From the NCBI GenBank assembly GCA_946902875.1, contig OX336343.1, positions 13,947,361 to 14,011,360 of the forward strand: a stretch of DNA of 64,000 nt, in the 5' to 3' direction. A program made the position numbers and the translations under genes. This DNA is from Nematopogon swammerdamellus. Taxonomy: Eukaryota; Arthropoda; Insecta; Lepidoptera; Adelidae. Positions 46,231-57,900 of this stretch are shown here, piece by piece. The stretch's first letter is position 1. Each line of letters starts with the position of its first letter. The notes beneath the pieces are model-generated. The model saw only the letters and a list, made by a program, of their open reading frames with translations. It did not search any database and was not told the DNA's origin.

Positions 46231-49200
46231 GTGAGTGGCGGAGTAGTTGGTCCATATTGACGGCGAATACAGTGAGTGACTGAGGAGTGGGTTCATATTT
46301 ACGGCGAAGACAGTGAGTGACGGAGCAGTGGGTTCATACTGACGGCGAAGACAGTGAGTCCATATTGACATCAGAGGAACATGCTAATGGAGCAGTGGGT
46401 CTACATTGACGGTAGGGACGGTGAGTGACGGAGAAGTAGGTTCATATTGCCGGCGAAGACAATGAGTGACGGAGCATTGGGTTCGTATTGACGGCGAAGA
46501 CAGTGAGTCCATATTGACATCGGAGGAACTGATTAACGGAGCTGTGGGTCCACATTGACTGTGGGAACGGTGAGTGACGGAGCAGAGGGTTTACATTAAA
46601 TACTTATAAAGGCGATGACCTTCATCGTCGACCAGTTCTGCATCTATGCTAAGATCGGCGACTCTTTATACAGAGCAGTGAAATCATATTTCAGGAGACG
46701 GAGATTCACTACATACGTCATCGTTACCATGTTATATAATTTGTATGGTAATAAAGTAAATAATTAAAAAGGCGTATCGTCAAGTTTATCTCCCAGTTTT
46801 ATTTGTCGACCTGGCGATGTGTCTATCTATTTAACAATTTCAATATTTCACTACCGAATCGTTTATATACCGATCAAACCACTGCCAATATAAATCAGGC
46901 AGGAATATGACATTAAAACAGCTATATTAATATCATATATATATAATATTGGTAAATATAACTTATGTCCGTCCGCTTAAAGCCCAACTTCAAATAGTGT
47001 CTTGAGTAGAAAAGGACCTGTAGAACTTTGCTTAAGTCTGCTCATTTTGCGAAGTCACTTGCGAAAATCATACATTCTGTCCTTGTCTATACCATTTGAA
47101 TTTGGGACATACAACAATGTCTCAGAAGCGAAACGCAAAACACTCGCTTCTCGGAGCGGCGACTTTAGTAGGTACCTAAGTAAAATGCACGGAAAAGTGT
47201 CATTGTTTGAGACCGTATAGTTGATTGACCACACCAAAATCAAATAAATTTAACCATTCTCTTCCTTATCTTGTTTGTATGTTTGTAACGCCACTGCTAC
47301 CATTTGTCAGCCTCTGTAGTTCAGTGGTGCGACCGGTGCGGTGGTGTGACCTACCCGGATTGATACCACCGTACTGAATGAAAGGGCGGTTGAAACGGCT
47401 ATGTAAATATTCATATTCATATTTTTATTGATTCCTTTGGTACCACGGTACACTTGAATAAGTCAGGCATAACATTTACACACATAGAGGACTCGAAACG
47501 TCGAGCTGCAGCGATGCGCTCGCCATTATCGCACCGGTAAGCCGAGTTCATTATTTAATTTACACACACATTGAATAGAACACATATAAATTATTAATAT
47601 CTAGGTAACTAATTATAAGTAAAATGTTTGGGTTCGAGCAAAAAATAGCCTTCGTCAATACTTTAAAACCTAATAATAACAACACAATACCATTTAGTTC
47701 GTGTTCCGTCTAGTTTAGTATAGCCGGCACAACTGAAGGGAAGCCACTTACATGGCACCTACTTCACCAAGGTTTTATGGGCTGACATCACGGATGTAGC
47801 TAACCATGCCAGTTTCCATAAATTTTTTAAAAAAATACTACATGAAATGTTACGGGTCAGCCTTGCAATGTTCAGAATTCCGATGTCTTCCAGGCACATA
47901 CATGCCAAAGACGAACCGCTACTTCTACTACGGCACATCCGGTCTCTGGCAGACTTGCCGACATGTGTGGCCTCCGCCTTCGGCCCGCCTCAACCTCACG
48001 AACCACGTGCCGGCTGTGCAGCCTACTCTCGTCGAGATGAAGGCGGCTTCGAAGAACAACTCCGGCGCGCCGAGGAACGTCACCTTGCAGCCGATCAAGC
48101 CGGAGAAACCAGATCTGACCAAGGTCATTCTATACACAAGTAAGTAAGCGTCACTTTTACGCTTGAACGCTGCGGAACACAAATTCAGGCGGTGTATTTG
48201 GTTTATGATGGATTTATGAGATATGAATTTATAAGGTAATATATGAATATTATTCATACACAGTTTAATTCATATATTTCGACTTATGTCTTATTTCATT
48301 CAATCAATGCTACACCGTCCGCATCATTAAATCATTCAGTCACAGAAATAAAATTAAGAACTTGGGAATCATCATACATATGGAACCTAGGTGCGCATCA
48401 TTCACCAGGATTCAAATATCGTTCATTAAAAAAAAAATATTTATCACCATATCAACCTCTCATGTCGAAAAATATATCAACACCATTTCATATTATATTA
48501 TATATCATAATTTTCACTGAAGACGACATATTAAGTCGGAATATATTAATTAAACTGTGTACATTTTATGAATAATATTAATATAAAAAATTAATTTCAA
48601 ACAAATATTTTGTACTTAAATAAAGATAATTTATTATTAGTTATTTATATGGACTATCTATGCGTGTAAGACACGGCACCTTACATGCTAAGGTGACGTT
48701 AAACCAAATAATCAATTTGTGTACAAATCTCTGTGGTGCGGCGCGGCAAAAGTTCTAAACTATGATTTTGCTCGCGGTTTCGCTCGCGGCATTGTAGGTA
48801 ATGCTTAATTTAAGCCGAGGGACGCAATATAATATTCTCCCTCCCTTCCGCTCTCTTTCCCTTTCATTTTGGGGTGAATTTCTCATAATTCCGATACAAC
48901 TGGCTTTTATTTATAAATAGTGAGCCTAATCCACTACAACACCGTAGGTATATCGGCTCCCTAAGTGTGTTCTTTCGCTTATTCCATGGGTTGTGCTCGG
49001 AGGAGCTGTTTAACGCGATCCCGCCGTCCCCTTTCCACCTCCGCACCACACGCACTGGGCAGAGATTGCATCCCTACACGCTAGACTTACCGCGGATGCG
49101 TACCAATCGATTCTGCAGTCTTTCCTTTACAGAACCGGTAAACTCTGAAACGCTCTCCCTGCTCATATATTCCCCTCCAACAGTCTCGGATTCTTCAAGA

Positions 49201-51888
49201 GGGGCGTGAATGGATACCTGTCAGGCCGGCATGGCATTCGCAAACCCCGCATACGACCGAATGTCCATGGGCGTCGTAAGACGGTGGCTCGGTGCCATAA
49301 GTCGCGCTTTCATTAAAAAAAAACACCATTTTCCATTTATAACTTCAAAAAATTACAAACTTCAATACAAACTTAAATCCTCTATTTTAACCTTCTTATT
49401 GGATGAATTTTCAGAAAGCACTTCTTAGTGCTCATCTACGTTATATAAGGAACGCCTATGAAAAATTGAATGCTTCTAGAACCACCGGTATAGGATGTGC
49501 GTTGTCTGTCAGTCAGTCAGTCAGTGTTAAGAAGTATGATGGATGAGAGAGGCTAACAGGAAAACAGTCGCCTGGAAGATTGATTGGCTCTGATGTTGTC
49601 GGGTTGTAAAGCATGAATGCATAACAAAATTTGTTGCGAAGGTCTGGCTTATTTTCCTCCTGCTGTCCGGGTTTAGACCGGGCAGACAGTACGGCCCTTG
49701 CGCTGCTTTTGTTTCGCACGCCGAGATCTATGAGAGCGTGCATATTTTGGAGCGTGGAAAGTTATTGTTTTCACGAAGTGGTTTACTATGTAGTATGTTT
49801 CTTTAAACAAATTAATCGTTGACCTTGTAGGCATCTTCATGCTTCCAACAACAAAACGTCTTGTCACGTCGTTAACGTCTACTTTTCTACGTAACACAAA
49901 TCATAGATCGCCCAAAATTGTATACTCGCCCACGGCCCCGCATATTTATGTACCGGGCTGTAAAAATACCTGCACCACACCTAAACAGCGTCAATTTCGA
50001 GGTCTCGCTTACAAGTCTAGTACAATTTAGAGTTCGTAGCTTTGTTTTCTTTCGAGCGCGTCTGTTCGTCGTCTCTCAAGTCGGGGCCGCGTTATCCCAC
50101 GCAAACAGAACGCCGCCGCCGCTCGTGCGCTCGATGTATACAACCGCATGCAACACCTCGTTTCACGTTGAGACCGATTACACAACTTGTCAGCGACTTC
50201 GAACGGCTCCTCGGTAGACTTTTTTCCAAAAAACATGAGGATTGAGCTGGCGAAATGAATGTACTGGCCGTTACAACACCCTGTATATACTAAGCATACA
50301 GACATATGATATGTATAGTAATAATAGATAGGAGCCTAAGCAAGCATATACTCGCTTTAACTTCTTCACTAACTTGATGCAAAGCCGAAAATAAAAAAAA
50401 AAAACGACCTAATACATATACGTCCTAATAGATAATACAATTTGTTTAAACATTTTTAGAGAATACGTTATCGACCTAATGGCGGAATCGGTAACGCGCT
50501 AGCGGCTCAAACCGAAGTTCAAAGTTCGAATCCTGGTCGGGACGTATTTTTTCTCTTCATTTTCGGCTTTGCATCTATCTAGTGAAGAAATGTTCAGTTA
50601 AGGTTTGTTGGTTTCGAGTTGGCTTACATAATTCCCATAATCCTGAGCAGGCTGTTAAAATGGGGTTGCTCTGTCCATGGTCGACTTACAAAATTGTGAT
50701 ATTCGAGCTAAAAATGTAATAAATGCGTCTATTACCGAAATTACTTTTATATTAACTCGTGTAAGAGCTGTTTTGTCTGGCCTGTGGTCCCGGGAACTCT
50801 CATTACTCACGTGCTCTTTTATCCATTCACGAAGCAAACCAACCCTCAGCTATGTACACTATATAGGTACACCGCAGTGCGAAAACCGCTACTGTGAGGG
50901 ACGTTAGCCACTAACCCGTCACCCCGTCCCTCCACCGCGCCTCCGCGCCACCACGCCTCGACCGCGGCCGGCGGGGACCCAATACAAGTCCGGAGGGAGA
51001 ATTCTCTTATTTGCTATCCGATATATTTTATATCCGCGTCTGTACCGCAAATCCTTCACTTCGAAACGGGAGATCTCGTTGGGCCGCGGAAAATAGCGAA
51101 TCCGTGCATTATTTTTTCAGCAGTCGTCCGATCGGTTTAGAAACGAAAAAAGCGCTGAATCGCGCTACGCAAACAAACGGTACGGCGGCCGTCTCGCGCC
51201 GAGCGAGGAATGCGCTGCTTTTACAGAAATCCTATATTTCACTGCTTTATTTACACAGATGCCTGAATACTGAAAGAATTAATGCCGTTCCGCTTGAACG
51301 CGTTCTGATGCTCCCCATAAGTTTCTTTTTTTTTCAGTTTTCATCTACAATCAGTCGGATGACTTTTATTAGATGTGATGTGTGAAGATTGTCGTGAAGG
51401 TGCCACATCCATCAATGCGGCTCCCCATATTGTAGTAGGTACAGCTTCCTCAGTATCCTCAGTTAGGTATTTCGAGAAAGACTGTCCGTTTTAGTCTGTT
51501 CACATTGCCTGTTGTATTCAGCAGGCTTGCTGCAAGTTGATTGGGGTGATGTGATAAGCGCTTGCTGTAGCTGATGTTACGTTGGCAGAGTTCTCTTCTT
51601 CCCATAAGTTTCTGAAGAGAATTTTCATTTAAAGGATGAAGTCGATAGTGTTCTTTTATTAATTTATTAATTTAATTATTAATTTATTATTAAGAAAACA
51701 TACAGCCAATAACCAGTTACAGTAGGTACATTGTTTTATGCAAGACGTATGGCCAATTACATGTTTCCCTGTTTAGTCATTTATACATGTTTAATTGTTT
51801 ATACATAACATAACTATTGTTAGGAGCTTAAGTTACCTAAATGGGCATACACTTTGATCTGTCTAAGTATGTGTGTATGAGGGTGTGT

Positions 51889-51924
<36 letters not shown>

Positions 51925-54900
51925 AGGGTGGGTATGTGTGTGTGAGGGTGTGTGTGTTTTGTTTGTGTTATTTTGTTTCACTCGTCAATTCATGTACGAC
52001 TTTACTTTTAAATGTTTGTTTCGAGCATGTAAATATATCTAAATCAGCAAATCTAGTGTTATATGTGTGGGTTATCCTAGGAATTACACTATTTTGCGTG
52101 TAGTTGGTGGCGCAGAGCCTTTGGAAAAATAATGTGGTGTGTCTCGTTCTGCGTGTAGACGCGTTCAGGTTCAGCTCCTGGAGCAGTTCAGCGCAGTCAA
52201 GGTTCCCCCGCAGAACGGGGGAACCTTGACTGCGCTGAACTTGTGTGCAATGTTACTGTCAACGAGCTCGTATACGTCTCTGTGCGACAGTGACGACGCT
52301 CTACAACCGTATTGTCTCTCTCTAAAGCTCCATGTACATTATTTACTGCCGGGTACTGTACAGGGTTATAAAGACGTGCAGTGGACCTTTCGCCAGCATT
52401 TTCTCCAGCCTACTTGGAGACGAAAATGTTAAATGACTTTTTATAAACCGAGATATCAATCGAGATATCATTTTTAATGTTTGTTTATTTTGAATGAAAA
52501 AACGACAAATTTTGTGGGTATTTTTTAAATTTTTGTATGAAAGAAAAGTTTTAAAACACATAAAACCGACTTCCTAAAAAAAGTAAAAAGATCTTGTAGG
52601 TCAAAGAGATTAAAAGGGGTTATAGAGAGGACATTGGCAATATTTCCATATAAATATTTTGAGCTCAAGGTTATAATACGCCATCTAGCTTTGAATAGCA
52701 AAAACAACTCATCTATCGGTCGATAGGTGACGCCAAGGAGGGTTCATCGAGGGTTACCAGATGGTATCCCAAACGAGGACATGTCCTCCTTTTCGGATCA
52801 ATTAGAAACGTCCTTTTTTTTTTTATGGAACCTGACACGGTTGGCTACATCTCCTACAACATCGGTGATGTCAGCCCATAACACAGGGTGAAGTAGGTAC
52901 CATGTCAGTGCTTCCCTTCATTTTATGTCGGCTACACTAAACTGGACGGAAAACACGAACTATTTACATAGCCGTTTCGACCGACGTTTCGTTCAGTGCG
53001 GTGGTACCAACCCGGCCGGGATAAACCCTACCACCTAGTAAGGTAAGAAGGGAAGGGACCTACAGTTTAACGTGGAATCTGAACCACGGTCAGCCTCCAA
53101 CGGTCGAGCGGTCACCCATCCAATCACTGACCGCGCTCAGCGTTGCTTAATAACAGTTGACTAACCAACCGCGCCACTGAGCTACCGAGGCTGACGAATT
53201 TTCTTATCCCTTAGTCGACTTTTACGACATGCGACGGGGAGAGATGCAGTGGGGCTATTCTTTTTAAGTACCGACCCCACACGGTGCGAACGTCCTCCTT
53301 CCGTCCTCAATTTGTCCTCTTTATTTGAATTAAGCCAATTATTTAAAGTTCCCCCCCGCGTTGCATTCACCCGCTCAGTTTTATTTTTGTATTTCATCGC
53401 AAAATGCAAACACTGAACGAGAGTTTTCCATTATTAGCGCACAATGGACAAAGAAGTTATAATCTTTACTCAGTACAAATGTTACATTCTCTAACTTTTA
53501 TACGTATTTTCTAAAAAAGTGACCAGTTATCGTCAAAAATATGTAGTTCTGAAAATATAATGCAAAGTTAAAATAAGTTTTATTTTATTAATAACATTTC
53601 TCTAATTCGAACCTTTCCAGAGTAAATGAAGCGGTGAGTTCCATAAGGGCCCAATATGTTTTTTTTTACGAAAATGCTTTTTTTTCTTTTTCGTATTCTT
53701 TAAAGGTAGAACGAATCGCCTTGATGTATGAAAAGAGATCAAAATAAATTATGAGTGAAACAAGGGCCCAATACCTTATTACATAATTGGGCTCTTTTAC
53801 CGCAAATTTGATTTAGGCGATTGTAACTGTTAGATGTCAATGTTGAAGTGTGGCATCAGTTGAATGTCAAAGTCCGTTATTGTGGTTCTGTGCGAGGTTA
53901 GGTTTCTTGCTGATTGTTTATTATTATTATTATTATTATTTGGTAATGAACTAGCAGCTTAATATGCTGATGGGTTCATGTCTATGATGATCACTGGTGT
54001 TGCTAATTGTTATATTTCTTCGCTTTTTAAGTACTTGTCAAGCCTATTTTTGAATGTGTTTATTGAGGGTGCTTCAATAACTTCCTCGGGCAGTTTTTTA
54101 GTTTTGTTGTACTTTTGTGAAAGTTTTTGTTAATACAAAGTGTGAAAAATTTTGTTGGGTTCGACAAGGGCCCATTCAATGATTTTTTTAAAATTTGTCC
54201 ATAAAATCACTTAAATTTTTTTATGTATATTTTTGCAGTAATACTTACATAATATAGTTTAGTTATAATAAAAAAAAAATACAGAAATGTTTGTTGTTTC
54301 ATTTCAAAGTTATGAAGTTTTTACTCTCTCCTGTAAAATTTTTATTTTCTGTTTTTGACCATATTGGGCATTTGGGCCCTTATAGAATTCACCGCTTCAA
54401 ATGTCCTCCTTTTTCAATTTTGCATCTGGTAACCCTAGGTGCTTCTCATCACATCTCTATCTAATAGGACGAGAGCCAACGACCAAAATGATAGTTGATT
54501 TCATATAAGCGATAAAATCGTTAAATTTTATTTACTATTCCGTTTTGATCAATTGACCCCAATTCACTTGTAAAAATGATTTTGAGACTGTTTGAGCTAC
54601 AATATTAGGTGCTTACCTATGAAATTGCCGTTTCTACAAACTGACCACTTTGAAAGTGGCAAACTTTTTTTTGCGTAGGAATTCGAGATTCAAATATTTT
54701 CTGTTATAAAGGCAAATTATTCTTTCTTAAAAATCTGTTGTTCGTTTGTTTTCCCACCGTTCGGTTTTTTTTTACATCGCTGGTTCTGTGACCCTGGAAA
54801 ACTCGAAATGAATCTCGAACTCGAATATGAATCCCATCACGGCACCAACGCAGCACAGACGGCATACAATATCATCGGCGTGTATGGACCAGGTACCGCA

Positions 54901-57900
54901 AGGGAACGCACTGTGGTTTGATCGCTTCCGTTCTGAAAAATTTCATCTCAATGATGAGCCCTGTGGCCGACCGGAGGCGAAAGTCGATAACGATGAATTG
55001 AAAGCCATAGTTGAAGCAGATTCATCACAAACCACGTCGGAATTAGCAGCAGCCTTCAATGTAAGTGATAAAACGATACTAATTCATTTACGTCAAATTG
55101 GAAAGATAAAAAAGCTCGGAATTGGGTACCGTATGAACTCACTGAACAACAACAACAAAATCGCGTCGAAGCTTGTCTTAACTTGTTGAATGGGCACAGA
55201 AATTCTGAAACATTCTGTTTTTGTAGAGGCATCAATGAACTTCCAGTAAAATGGCAAAAGTGCATTGATAATAATGGCCAATACTTCGATTAAAAAATAT
55301 ATGTATTTTTCATAAAAAAAACGATTGTTTGATTTTTTCTATATGTAACGGCAATTTCATACGTTAGGTTAGGTTAGGTTAGGTATAATAATATTTTTTT
55401 TTTGCCTCATTTCCTACTTTTGTAATGGTCTGGTACGCGCACCGCTACTGACGTCTGAAAAACATGCTCTGGTTATCTTAGATCGGTAATTCAACAACAT
55501 TCCGAAAATCAGACGGAATACTATGACACGGTTCGCTCAAATTGGTTGCCATTTTTAAAAAATACTGTCAGGAGACGCTACACGAAAAACATTTAGTATC
55601 GGGTTGCTTGAGAACAATCGAAGTTATGGATTTTGCGGTTTTGAACGTAATACTATGAGACAAAAATATTGGTTGTGGGATCTCGTACTATAACAGTAGT
55701 AAAGCTACTGTATAACAGAGGGCGCTTTTTATTGTTTCAATATGGCATAGTTGATCGTTGTTCTAGAATCATCTATGGAAATTATGTATTATATTCAAAT
55801 ATTGAATAAATATACACAATACTTATGAAAATAAACTGATTACATGTTCAGTCGTATTTTTATATCGAGATTTGCAATACCGCAATGCGCAACTCGGCAT
55901 ATTTTCTTAGATTTTATTCTTTCTCTAGCACACGAATACGACCTCACATGCGGACTGGTGGCGCTAGACTGAACGACTTTGTACCACTAGGATCTAAGTA
56001 GTAGATTACGATTTTGTTCTTGTTGTCCGGTCTATATGGAAGAGGGTGGGTTTAATGTCTTTGTTGTAGGTGATGTAGCAACAGTGTCAGTTTCCGTAAA
56101 AAAAAAAATCACCTTTTCACTTCCTCGACGACTTAATGCCATTTCTATATGTTTGCATTCTGCTCAGTAGACTCTTCGCTTCATTTCGCGGCGGAGTTTG
56201 GCGGCGTTGTGTTTCAGCGTTAATTAAGCTGTTTATTGTGGGGCGAGAAATAATGAGATCGTAAATCGAACACTTGTGGTGTGTGCTGCGGCGAGATGTG
56301 CTATAGTGAACGAGCTGTAATAACAATGTTTTAATAGCATGCGCTTACACAATACACTACATAAACTTTTAAATATTACTACTATATAAAACGGACATAT
56401 GAAAAAATAATTGGATCCGAGAGGTAAACATTTTTTTTTTAACTGACACAGTTGGCTACATCGTCAGCCTCGAAAGCTCAGTGGTGCGGTCGGTTGTGAT
56501 CACAAGCACACCTGGGCGCGGTCAGTCCAAGGGTAGGTGACCGCTCGAGCGTTAGAGGCTGACCGTGGTTCGGATTCCACGTAAACCTTTAGTTCCCTTC
56601 CCTTCTTACCTTACTAGATGGTAGTGTTTAACCCGTCCGGTTTGGTACTACCGCAATAAATGTAAGGTCAGTTGATACGGCTATGGTAAATAATTCGTGT
56701 TTTCCGTCCATTTCAGTGTAGCCGGCACAGCCGAAAGGAAGCACTAACATCTAGTTCACCCGGTGTTATGGGCTGATGTAGTGGGTGATGTAGCCTACCG
56801 TGAATATTCTTGTTCGCCTGCGTGTACTTCTTCCACATCCCAATGCTTAGTTACTAACTATTCTAACTATTACCTAACTAATTAATTGGTGTCAAATAAA
56901 TAATAAACACTATCATAAGCAGATTCACGAAGTAAAACTTGCGATTTGTGTTAGGATTTTACAAACGGGGAAATGAAGAAACAATTTTGTTTTTTTTATT
57001 GTTATGCAATTTTTTAACTAATGTTGCCTGTTTAACTCATTAAAATGTGCGTAATTACAATTATTATATAGATTTTAGGTATAAATTGTTATTTTGTTTA
57101 AGTGCGCATAGAATTCGTTCATAAATTCATGTAATACCATACTTGTTTGTTATACTTATGTAAGCGAACTGTAACCTTATCTGGGATTATAAAAAGGAGT
57201 AAAAATAGCAGCCATTATGTCTCCGGCTCCGTAAGCCGGCCGTGATATGTTGAGAAGATAAGGTTGCCGGACGAGCCGGAAGTCGGCAGGGCGGCGCGCC
57301 GCGGGGGGCGAGCGAACTGTGTTCCGGCTAGGGCGGCGCGGCGCGGCGGTGGAGCGGGGCGGCTTTCCGCCTCACCGTCCTTAAAATGGACGCACCGAAG
57401 GAAGTTCATACTTGACGATCCACGAGCTCAACAATCGGCGTTACACAGATTGAATAAAGTAGAGACAATTCATCCGTATTCACGATTCAAAATACGAAAT
57501 TCGAAATTCAGTTAGTATCTTAAATTAAACAGATAAACAAGACAATTGTTTTAATTTAACTTTAAAATATTAAGCGCGTATCTCTATGTTCTATTTTTTT
57601 ATGGAATTATTTTTAATGAAGTTAAGTGTTATTTAATTAATAAATGCAATAACAGTAAATAAAATAATTAAAGAAACGTGTCTGTTCTGCGGTTAATTTT
57701 AAAATATTGCATTCTAAGGCCCACTTGCACCAACACGAATTTAACGATATAAACCAGTTTAACTCGTTAAGCTAGCACCCGTTGACTGTGGGAACCGCGT
57801 TTAAATCCATAACTCGCTACTTAACTCTAAACTCGTGTTGGTGCAAGTGGGCCTAAGGCCCACTTGCACCAACACAAATTTAATATATAAACCAGTTTAA

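Larger units (their letters stand above)
52750..54436. mobile_element. Outer 'agggttaccagatg' TIR element with nested insertions
   Basis: The left end 'agggttaccagatg' (52750-52763) and right end 'catctggtaaccct' (54423-54436) are exact inverted repeats. Subterminal 'tgtcctcctttt' words occur on both sides. Inside lie SINE A (52818-53197, -), a repeat C end (53203-53285) and a second TIR element (53628-54398). The MITE at 27982-28156 is the same family. Confidence 0.7.

Noticed and set aside
45932..46371. Overlapping - strand frames of 76-121 codons near exon 1
   Set aside because: They are reverse shadows of exon 1 and of the 41-bp donor array.
47928..48257. 109-codon - strand frame
   Set aside because: Antisense of exon 2 of the claudin-like gene.
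50474..50546. Functional tRNA-Leu(CAA) gene
   Set aside because: The acceptor and T stems have several mismatches and no variable arm is visible. Kept only as a tRNA-like sequence.
57264..57515. 83-codon Arg/Ala/Gly-rich frame in the GC island of intron 2
   Set aside because: Both strands are open through the same CG-rich run and no splice site connects it to the gene.
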